From JBAZDC01 sp041654595 (GTDB lineage Bacteria > Pseudomonadota > Gammaproteobacteria > Burkholderiales > Burkholderiaceae_B), in NCBI GenBank assembly GCA_964551305.1, contig CAZKBT010000082.1, forward strand, positions 1 to 12,208: DNA of 12,208 nt, given 5' to 3'. The notes beneath the pieces were generated by a model. It did no database searches. It was not told where the DNA came from and saw nothing but the letters and a program-made list of their open reading frames with translations. Positions 7,229 through 12,208 of the stretch are shown here, piece after piece; position 1 is the first letter of the stretch, and each line of letters begins with the position of its first letter. A program made the position numbers and the translations under genes.

Positions 7229-8068
7229 TTAGAAAGGAATGCCGGGCATTTCCAGCGCCGGCGCTTCTCCGGGGCCGAAATACTTGTTGTACAGCTCTTT
7301 ATAGCGGCCGCTGACGCCTTGGTTCCAGACGAAGACGCGCAGCCAGCGCAGGAATTCCGTGTCGCTCTTGCGCACGGCCAGTCCGCCCAGGTCGATCTGC
7401 ACGGGCGCTTCGCCGGCGGTCGTGAACGAGGGGAACTGTCCGCTCTTGATCAGCATGCCGGCCGCGCCGTTACCCAGCAAGAGCGCGTCGAGCTTGCCTT
7501 GGCTCAGCGCCAGGTAGCTTTCCGCTTCGTTGCTGTAGGTCGAGAATTTTCCTTTGGGGTCGTTCCACTGCTTGAAGTACTCTTCGAGTGCCAGGGCGGG
7601 CGTGGAACCCGTGACGCCGCCTACCGCACGGCCTTTCAGGTCGTCGAAGCTCTTGATGCCGGTGTCGTTGCGGGTCAGAACGAGTACCGTGTGCACGACA
7701 TAGGGTTGGGTGAAGGCGACGGTCAGCGCGCGTTGCGGCGTGATCGACGTGCCGGCCACCAGGACGTCGATGCGGTTGGAAACCAGGGCGGGGATGCGTT
7801 CGGCCGACGGCGTTTCAACGATTTCGGCTGTGGCGCCCAATGCCTTGGCGATGTCGTTGCAATAGGCGACGTCGTATCCGTCGGGCACGTTGTTGGCATC
7901 GCGATAGCCCAAGGGCGGGTAGTCCAGCTGGACACCGCAACGCAGTTTCTTGGAACTGATGACCTTGTCCAACGTATCGCCTTGCTGGGCATGCGCCGAG
8001 CCGAGCGGCAGCATGAGTCCCAGCCAGGCTGTTAGCGCGATCAACAAGCGCCGGTTTCTCGAATTCAT
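7229..8068 (-). CDS. Periplasmic amino-acid-binding protein of ABC transporter (SBP family 3)
   Basis: A 279-residue periplasmic receptor that would deliver substrate to the two permeases. The signal peptide has basic residues (NSRNRR), a hydrophobic core and a cleavage site near AHA/QQ at about residue 27. The family 3 signature GYDVAYCNDIAKALGA is at 64-79, and the ligand-contact segment AGTSITPQRA at 105-114 contains Arg113, expected to bind the ligand carboxylate. The segment GKLDALLLGNGAAG (191-204) aligns with the region that usually holds an acidic residue binding the alpha-amino group; Gly199/Asn200 stand there instead, which could suit a secondary amine such as hydroxyproline (inference). 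A GAGGAG ribosome site 7 bases upstream supports the start. It is the first gene of the seven-gene operon and faces the LacI regulator across the shared control region. Confidence 0.93.
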   Translation of the reverse strand: MNSRNRRLLIALTAWLGLMLPLGSAHAQQGDTLDKVISSKKLRCGVQLDYPPLGYRDANNVPDGYDVAYCNDIAKALGATAEIVETPSAERIPALVSNRIDVLVAGTSITPQRALTVAFTQPYVVHTVLVLTRNDTGIKSFDDLKGRAVGGVTGSTPALALEEYFKQWNDPKGKFSTYSNEAESYLALSQGKLDALLLGNGAAGMLIKSGQFPSFTTAGEAPVQIDLGGLAVRKSDTEFLRWLRVFVWNQGVSGRYKELYNKYFGPGEAPALEMPGIPF

Positions 8069-8146
8069 GTGATTCTCCTCTTCTTGGTTAAGGGCCTTCG
8101 ACTGCCGTTCGCGACAGGCGCAGTGGAAGGAATTCAGAGTCTAAAA

Positions 8147-8160
8147 TGTAATCGATTACA
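8147..8160. promoter_or_regulatory. LacI-family operator, perfect palindrome
   Basis: TGTAATCGATTACA is a perfect 14-bp palindrome with the central CG typical of LacI-family operators. It sits just downstream of the best promoter candidate for the transport operon, where a bound repressor would block initiation. The adjacent divergent lacI gene is the obvious source of the binder. Binding is inferred from sequence and position. Confidence 0.65.
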
Positions 8161-8165
8161 AATAT

Positions 8166-8193
8166 ATTATGGTTTACCCTGTTCTTGTTAGAA
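8166..8193 (-). promoter_or_regulatory. Candidate sigma70 promoter of the transport/catabolic operon
   Basis: Read on the minus strand, a -10-like CATAAT (8171-8166) is preceded after 16 bases by a weak -35-like TTCTAA (8193-8188). Transcription would start close to or inside the operator at 8147-8160, a classic repression layout. The -35 match is poor and overlaps a small dyad at 8181-8194, so an activator might be needed. Confidence 0.35.
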
Positions 8194-8194
8194 C
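8181..8194. promoter_or_regulatory. Small inverted repeat in the divergent control region
   Basis: GTTCT (8181-8185) and AGAAC (8190-8194) are exact inverted repeats around TGTT. They overlap the candidate -35 element of the leftward promoter. This could be a half-turn-spaced protein site or chance in AT-rich DNA. Confidence 0.25.
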
Positions 8195-8209
8195 GTTGGT
8201 ATTGTTGAA

Positions 8210-8231
8210 TACTATCACTGTTTTGGTAGTA
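8210..8231. promoter_or_regulatory. Dyad symmetry between the two LacI-type sites
   Basis: TACTATCA (8210-8217) and TGGTAGTA (8224-8231) are inverted repeats with one mismatch around a 6-base centre. The sequence is unlike the LacI-type sites, so it may bind a different regulator or be part of a promoter. Function unknown. Confidence 0.3.
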
Positions 8232-8259
8232 AGAAAGACATAGTTAACATCTAGCATTT

Positions 8260-8273
8260 GTGTATCGATTACA
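8260..8273. promoter_or_regulatory. Second, degenerate LacI-type operator next to the regulator gene
   Basis: GTGTATCGATTACA matches the last 10 bases of the perfect operator at 8147-8160 exactly, but its left arm is degenerate; it can also be read as the perfect site with one A deleted. It lies about 30 bases before the lacI start codon, suited to autoregulation. The centres of the two sites are 113 bases apart, so looping by a LacI tetramer or paired dimers is conceivable (inference). Confidence 0.5.
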
Positions 8274-8305
8274 TATCGGTTTCATTTTTTCGGTAAGCTC
8301 GGACC

Positions 8306-9355
8306 ATGACTGATCATTTCCAGCAAAAACCTATCCGTCTGCGCAGGCCCAGCGTCAAGGACGTGGCCGCGGCCGCTGGTGTGTCCGTCGCTACGGTATC
8401 GCGCAGCTTCAATATGCCCGAGACCGTGCGGGCGGAAGTCCGCGATAGCGTGCTCAGGGCGGCCAACAGCCTGGGCTACAGTCCGAATCCGTCGGCCAAG
8501 GCATTGCGCTTGCAGCGCACGGGCATTGCCGGCGCGGTGTTTCCATCGACGGCGCACGGCATCTACGCCAGCATGCTGACCGGCTTCCAGACCGAAATGA
8601 GCCGGGAGAGATACTTGACGGTGTTGATGACGGTCGGGTTCGACAATAGGAATATCCTGGAACCCGTGCGGCAATTGGTCGAGCACGGCGCCGAAGCCTT
8701 GATGATCGTGGGCGAAATCGAAGACGACAGGATGGTGGCCTACTTGAAGCAGGCGGGCATTCCGGTGGTCTGTACGTATTCCAAGCTGCCCGGCAATCCG
8801 TTTCTCACCGCCGGCATCGATAATTACCAGGCTATCGTGCAGGTCGTCGACTACCTTTACTCCGTGGGCCATCGCCGTTTCGCCATGATCAGCGGGCCGG
8901 TGCTGGGCAATGATCGGCAGCGGGCACGCAAGCAGGCGTTCATCGATTGCATGCATGCGCGGGGCATCGAAGGCCCGCCCCTGATCTACGAAAGCATCGA
9001 TCACGAATCCAGCGAATTCGCGGTCAGCGTCGTGCATGCCCTGCGTGAGCAGCATCCCGAGGTCACCGCCCTGGTGTGCTCGGGAGACCAATACGGCATC
9101 GCGGCCATACACACTGCCCATCAAATGGGATTGCGCGTGCCCGAGGACCTGTCCATCACGGGCTTCGACGACCAGAGCTACGCCGCGCTGACCATTCCGA
9201 CGCTGACCACGGTTTCCGTGCCGGGCCGGCAGATGGGCGAACAGGCGGCCCGCGCCGTCTTGCAGGCGATCAATCAAGGCAACCCGATACGCCATCTTTG
9301 CCTTGAAACGCCCCTGATGATCAGGGGCTCGTCGGGTCCGGCGCCGACGCGTTGA
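8306..9355 (+). CDS. LacI-family transcriptional regulator
   Basis: A 349-residue DNA-binding regulator. The N-terminal helix-turn-helix is at about 15-40 (SVKDVAAAAGVSVATVSRSF), followed by the hinge region near YSPNPSAKALRL (59-70). The remainder is a periplasmic-binding-protein-like sensor domain: ISGPVLGNDRQRARKQAF and GFDDQSYAALTIPTLTTV are family-typical, the second being the usual C-terminal effector segment. Length is normal. The start is the first ATG before the DNA-binding domain, with only a weak ribosome site (GGACC). It is divergent from the transport/epimerase operon, with operator-like palindromes between them, and convergent with the lyase/aldehyde dehydrogenase operon. It most likely represses the imino-acid operon and itself, released by a pathway metabolite; the effector is unknown. 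Confidence 0.93.
   Translation: MTDHFQQKPIRLRRPSVKDVAAAAGVSVATVSRSFNMPETVRAEVRDSVLRAANSLGYSPNPSAKALRLQRTGIAGAVFPSTAHGIYASMLTGFQTEMSRERYLTVLMTVGFDNRNILEPVRQLVEHGAEALMIVGEIEDDRMVAYLKQAGIPVVCTYSKLPGNPFLTAGIDNYQAIVQVVDYLYSVGHRRFAMISGPVLGNDRQRARKQAFIDCMHARGIEGPPLIYESIDHESSEFAVSVVHALREQHPEVTALVCSGDQYGIAAIHTAHQMGLRVPEDLSITGFDDQSYAALTIPTLTTVSVPGRQMGEQAARAVLQAINQGNPIRHLCLETPLMIRGSSGPAPTR
9310..9328. other. Perfect short-loop hairpin inside the lacI 3' end
   Basis: GCCCCTGA (9310-9317) and TCAGGGGC (9321-9328) pair perfectly around a 3-base loop, 25 bases before the lacI stop. No T tract follows on either strand. It could slow 3' decay or limit read-through between the converging lacI and SDR genes, or be a by-product of codon choice. 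Confidence 0.3.
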
Positions 9356-9395
9356 CCGCGCAGCGGCGCAAGGAGCGTCGTCCATGGCGGCTCGC

Positions 9396-10148
9396 CTATA
9401 TGAATCCGCCGTTGACGTGAATGATCTGGCCAGTGACGTAGCTGGCTTGCGGGGACGTCAGGAACGTGACCATTGCCGCCACTTCTTCCGGCTTGCCGAC
9501 TCGGCCCAGCGGGATTTTCTTCGCGAAATCGGTCCATTCCTGGGCCGATATGAATTGTTCGCCGTGCGGCTTTTCGATGAGGCCGGGCACGACGCAGTTG
9601 ACGGTGACGGCCTGGGGCGCAAGCTGCAGCGCCAATGCGCGCGTCAACGCCTCGAGCCCGGCTTTTGCCGATGCCGAGGCCGGGAAGTAGGCGTAATCGG
9701 AACGGAAGATATGCACGTTGTGCGTGCTGATCGTCACGACGCGTCCCGCCTCGGATTGCGCCAACTGCGGCAGGGCGCGGGTCGCGAGCTCGAAGAAACC
9801 GCCTGTCACGACGTCGTGCACGTTGTCGAAATCCGCGCGCCGCAATTCGCCGAAGGGCTCCCTGACGGGAAAGCCGGCGTTGGCGACGAGCACGTCCAGT
9901 TGACCGAATTCATTCATGGCCGTGTTGATGAGCTTGTCGGCCGTTTCAGGATCGGCCAGATCGCCCAGCACAATGCGCGTGCTTGCGCCGAGTTTTTCCA
10001 CCTCCGAGGCCACCTGCTCGCAGCCTTCGCGGTTGTGCAGGGCGTGGATGATCAATGCTATATCGGGCGATGCAAGCTGGCGGGCGATGGCGGCGCCGAT
10101 GCCCGAACCGGAGCCCGTGACGATGGCGACGCGTTTGACTGAATTCAT
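9396..10148 (-). CDS. SDR-fold protein with degenerate catalytic site
   Basis: A 250-residue classical-length short-chain dehydrogenase/reductase. The ATG at 10148 is chosen because it directly precedes the first Rossmann strand (KRVAIVTGSGSGIG, glycine motif 11-18) and has a TGGAG ribosome site; the frame runs on to 10190 without support. NAG (90-92), CVVPGLIEKP and the C-terminal SYVTGQIIHVNGG (236-248) are family marks. The active site is unusual: the YxxxK position reads SASAK (Ser158, Lys162), confirmed by reading the codons; the usual catalytic Ser position appears to be Thr142 (TISTHN), and the usual Asn position looks like Val114. Only the Lys is clearly kept, although Tyr152 and Tyr154 are near. 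It may therefore use a different residue, bind NAD(P) without normal catalysis, or be non-catalytic. It is the last gene of the lyase/aldehyde dehydrogenase operon, 90 bp after the dehydrogenase. Substrate unknown. Confidence 0.85.
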   Translation of the reverse strand: MNSVKRVAIVTGSGSGIGAAIARQLASPDIALIIHALHNREGCEQVASEVEKLGASTRIVLGDLADPETADKLINTAMNEFGQLDVLVANAGFPVREPFGELRRADFDNVHDVVTGGFFELATRALPQLAQSEAGRVVTISTHNVHIFRSDYAYFPASASAKAGLEALTRALALQLAPQAVTVNCVVPGLIEKPHGEQFISAQEWTDFAKKIPLGRVGKPEEVAAMVTFLTSPQASYVTGQIIHVNGGFI

Positions 10149-10190
10149 TTTGTTCTCCAGCGCGTCTCGCGCAAGACCAAAACAAGGCAA

Positions 10191-10225
10191 GGGCGGACGC
10201 CGTCCGTTGGACGGGCCTTCCGCCC
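10191..10225 (-). other. Strong nested stem-loop between aldehyde dehydrogenase and SDR genes
   Basis: An outer stem pairs 10191-10197 (GGGCGGA) with 10219-10225 (TCCGCCC). Inside it, CCGTCC (10200-10205) pairs with GGACGG (10209-10214) around a 3-base loop. In the minus-strand transcript it lies just after the aldehyde dehydrogenase stop, followed by a T-rich but interrupted run. It could be a partial terminator or an mRNA-stabilising element that lowers SDR expression relative to the upstream genes. Confidence 0.4.
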
Positions 10226-10238
10226 CGTTGCACCGCTT

Positions 10239-11723
10239 TTAGTTCATATACCAGACCACTTTGGTGCGGGTATATTGGTCAAAGGCCTCGAAGCCCTTGT
10301 CCTTGCCGCCGAAGCCGGAGGTTTTGTAGCCGCCGAACGGCGCGGTGATGTCGCCTTCGGAGAAGCCGTTCACCGAGACCGTGCCGGCCTTGATGCGGGC
10401 CGACACGCGTTGCGCGCGCCGCAGATTCAAGGTGTAGATCGACGAGGCAAGGCCGTATTCGCTGTTGTTGGCCAGGGCGATGGCTTCTTCTTCGGTTTCG
10501 AACGTCGTGATGGCGGCGATCGGGCCGAAGACTTCTTCCTGGAACAGGCGCATTTCGGGCGTGACTTGATCGAAGATCGTGGGCTCGATGTACCAGCCGC
10601 TGCCCAGGTCTTCGCGGATGCCGCCGCCGTGCACCAGTTTGGCGCCCTGTTTGACGCTTTCGTCGATGAAGGCCTTGACCTTCTCGAAGTGGGCGCGCTC
10701 CACCATGGGACCGATACGCGTTTCGGGATCCGTGGGCAGTCCCACTTTCCAGTTCGCCAGGCCGGCTTTGAGTTTCTCGATCAGCTGGTCTTTCAGGCTG
10801 GAATGGACGATGATGCGCGAGCCGCAGCTGCAGTTCTCGCTCATGTTCCAATAGGCCGCCGCCAGGATGTGATCGATCGCGCCGTCCAGGTCCGCGTCTT
10901 CGAAAATGACTTGCGGACTCTTGCCGCCGCATTCCAGGACGATTTCCTTCAGGTTGCTCTGGGCGGAGTAGTTGAGGAAGTAGCGGCCCACTTCGGTGGA
11001 GCCGGTGAACGATACGACGTCGACGTCGGGGTGCAGGCCCAGCGCCTTGCCGGCGATTTCGCCCAGGCCGTTGACCAGGATCAGGGCGCCCTTGGGCACG
11101 CCGGCTTCGTACGCCAGCTCGGTCAGGCGATACGCGCTCAGGGAGGTGAGCTCGGCCGGCTTGACGATGACGGAGTTGCCCGCGGCCAAGGCCGGCGCCA
11201 CTTTCCATGCATACATCTGGGCGGGGAAATTCCACGGCAGCACCGTGCCCACCACGCCGATCGCTTCTTTGACGATCAGTCCCAGGGCGTCGGGCCCTGT
11301 GGGCGAAATGCGTCCGAAACATTTGTCCGCCGCTTCGGCATACCAGGAGAAGGTGTCCAGCGTGGCGGGCAGGTCGGTGTTCAGGCACTCCGTGATGGGC
11401 TTGCCCGCGTCGATGCAGTCCAGGGCCGCGATTTCTTCGGCATGCTCTTCGATCAGCCTGGTCCACGCAAGCAGGACGGCCTTGCGCTGCGCCGGGGCCA
11501 GAGCGGACCATTCGCCGGATTCGAACGAAGCGCGAGCCGCTTTGACGGCGGCATCGACATCCTCGGCCGAGGACGAGTCCACGTGACCGATCAGCGTATT
11601 GTCTATGGGGGTGAACGTCTCGAGTTTTTCCTTGGCGGCGCCGTGGCCGTCGATCAGGTTGCCCGCATAGAGCTTGCCTTCTTTGGCAAGCTTGAAGACG
11701 TCGTCTTTAGTCTTTTTCATCAT
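10239..11723 (-). CDS. NAD(P)-dependent aldehyde dehydrogenase (PuuC-like), possible 2-oxoglutarate semialdehyde dehydrogenase
   Basis: A 494-residue aldehyde dehydrogenase of normal length that oxidises an aldehyde to an acid in the cytoplasm. Motifs visible are PWNFP with Asn165, KPAE with Lys188, the coenzyme loop FTGSTEVG (239-246), the general base Glu264 in LECGG, catalytic Cys298, EEVFGP (396-401) and the C-terminal PFGGYKTSGFGGKDKG. The sequence around the nucleophile is MSENCSCGSR rather than the more common GQxC form, with a second Cys two residues on. A GGAG ribosome site lies before two tandem ATGs (11723 and 11720). The gene begins 19 bp after the dihydrodipicolinate-synthase-family gene. 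In the hydroxyproline pathway that pair would yield 2-oxoglutarate semialdehyde and then 2-oxoglutarate. The sequence alone looks like the gamma-aminobutyraldehyde/betaine-aldehyde group, so substrate remains open. Confidence 0.9.
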   Translation of the reverse strand: MMKKTKDDVFKLAKEGKLYAGNLIDGHGAAKEKLETFTPIDNTLIGHVDSSSAEDVDAAVKAARASFESGEWSALAPAQRKAVLLAWTRLIEEHAEEIAALDCIDAGKPITECLNTDLPATLDTFSWYAEAADKCFGRISPTGPDALGLIVKEAIGVVGTVLPWNFPAQMYAWKVAPALAAGNSVIVKPAELTSLSAYRLTELAYEAGVPKGALILVNGLGEIAGKALGLHPDVDVVSFTGSTEVGRYFLNYSAQSNLKEIVLECGGKSPQVIFEDADLDGAIDHILAAAYWNMSENCSCGSRIIVHSSLKDQLIEKLKAGLANWKVGLPTDPETRIGPMVERAHFEKVKAFIDESVKQGAKLVHGGGIREDLGSGWYIEPTIFDQVTPEMRLFQEEVFGPIAAITTFETEEEAIALANNSEYGLASSIYTLNLRRAQRVSARIKAGTVSVNGFSEGDITAPFGGYKTSGFGGKDKGFEAFDQYTRTKVVWYMN

Positions 11724-11742
11724 GATGCTCCGATGTTGCCCT

Positions 11743-12208
11743 TTAGTTCAAAGGCGCCAGCGCCTTTTTGAGCTCGGCGACTTCGTCATCGCTCAGGGGA
11801 AGAACGGGAAGGCGGCAAGGTCCAAGATCGTTGACGCGCAAGGCGGTGGCGGCTTTGACCGATGCGTTGTAGGAGTGCGTCCAGAAAAACATGTTGGCGG
11901 GCAGCATGCGCTTCCACAGGTCGGCCGCTTCTTTCAGCTTGCCTTCGCTGACGAGCTTGTACAGCTGCGCAGCTTCCTTGGGCATGGCGTTGACCGCGCC
12001 CCAGAAGCAGCCCAGGGCGCCGGCGGCCAGAGCGTGGAATGCGAAGGGATCGGCGCCGTTGAAGACGGGCGCGCCGTCCAGGATCAGTTGTTGCAGGCGC
12101 GTGAAGCTGCCGCTGGTGTCCTTGATGTATTGGACGTTCTTGATCTGTTGCAGGCGCTTGAAGAATTCAGGCGTGATGTCGAAGCCCGAGTGCACGGGGA
12201 TGTTGTAG
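11743..12208 (-). CDS. Dihydrodipicolinate synthase-family lyase/deaminase, 5' end outside window
   Basis: The C-terminal 154 residues of a class I aldolase-fold enzyme; the gene continues past the right edge, so about half is missing. The visible part starts with YNIPVHSG, the family YNxP motif carrying a catalytic Tyr. The Schiff-base lysine is in VQYIKDTSG (residue 29 of the visible part). GADPFAFHALAAGALGCFWGAVNAMP is the typical C-terminal barrel segment, and the tail ends in a helical LPVLPLSDDEVAELKKAL. There is no ATG start here: the GTG at 12195 is an internal valine codon. The family includes 1-pyrroline-4-hydroxy-2-carboxylate deaminase, the third step of hydroxyproline breakdown, which fits the neighbours. 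Other family members (sugar-acid dehydratases, N-acetylneuraminate lyase-like enzymes) cannot be excluded. It leads into the aldehyde dehydrogenase gene 19 bp downstream. Confidence 0.9.
   Translation of the reverse strand, partial: YNIPVHSGFDITPEFFKRLQQIKNVQYIKDTSGSFTRLQQLILDGAPVFNGADPFAFHALAAGALGCFWGAVNAMPKEAAQLYKLVSEGKLKEAADLWKRMLPANMFFWTHSYNASVKAATALRVNDLGPCRLPVLPLSDDEVAELKKALAPLN

Noticed and set aside
8282..9385. Minus-strand open frame (367 codons) opposite lacI
   Set aside because: The plus strand encodes an unmistakable LacI protein; the mirror frame has no family features.
10275..11771. Long plus-strand open frame (498 codons) opposite the aldehyde dehydrogenase
   Set aside because: Antisense to a gene with all family motifs; its composition (Ala/Arg/Gly/Val) is what GC-rich mirror frames give, and it has no recognisable domain.

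Overview
The window is GC-rich DNA with tightly packed genes and few intergenic bases. Gene content and codon use suggest a betaproteobacterium, probably of the Bordetella/Achromobacter type (Burkholderiales, Alcaligenaceae). That placement is inference from style and gene content, not from a marker gene. No tRNA, rRNA, CRISPR array, insertion sequence or phage gene was seen, and no stretch over 300 bases lacks a gene.

Region 1 (1-1487, plus strand) holds two consecutive TPM-domain genes. The first is a secreted or membrane-anchored protein with a glycine-rich tail. The second is a shorter, probably cytoplasmic TPM protein. A convergent gap (1488-1726) follows. It contains a weak terminator-like hairpin and a perfect 20-bp palindrome resembling a TetR-family operator, although no tetR gene is present.

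Region 2 (1727-8068, minus strand, read right to left) looks like one seven-gene operon: periplasmic amino-acid-binding protein, two HisM/GlnP-type permeases, ATPase, a proline racemase/4-hydroxyproline 2-epimerase-family enzyme with both catalytic cysteines, a DadA-like FAD dehydrogenase, and a second epimerase-family paralogue whose first catalytic cysteine is serine. The combination fits uptake of trans-4-hydroxy-L-proline (or a related imino acid), epimerisation to the D form, and oxidation to a pyrroline carboxylate.

Region 3 (8069-8305) is a visibly AT-rich divergent regulatory region. It has a perfect 14-bp LacI-type palindrome at the operon side, a degenerate second copy near the regulator gene, and two further dyads between them. 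A LacI-family regulator (8306-9355, plus strand) probably controls the operon and itself.

Region 4 (9396-12208, minus strand) is a second operon, convergent with lacI: a dihydrodipicolinate-synthase-family lyase/deaminase (cut by the window edge), an aldehyde dehydrogenase, and an SDR-fold protein. The first two would supply the later hydroxyproline steps: deamination of pyrroline-4-hydroxy-2-carboxylate to 2-oxoglutarate semialdehyde, then oxidation to 2-oxoglutarate. The SDR has no obvious step in that pathway and lacks the usual catalytic tyrosine.

The most notable points are the Cys/Cys plus Ser/Cys epimerase pair in one operon, the SDR with a degenerate active site, and the orphan TetR-like palindrome.
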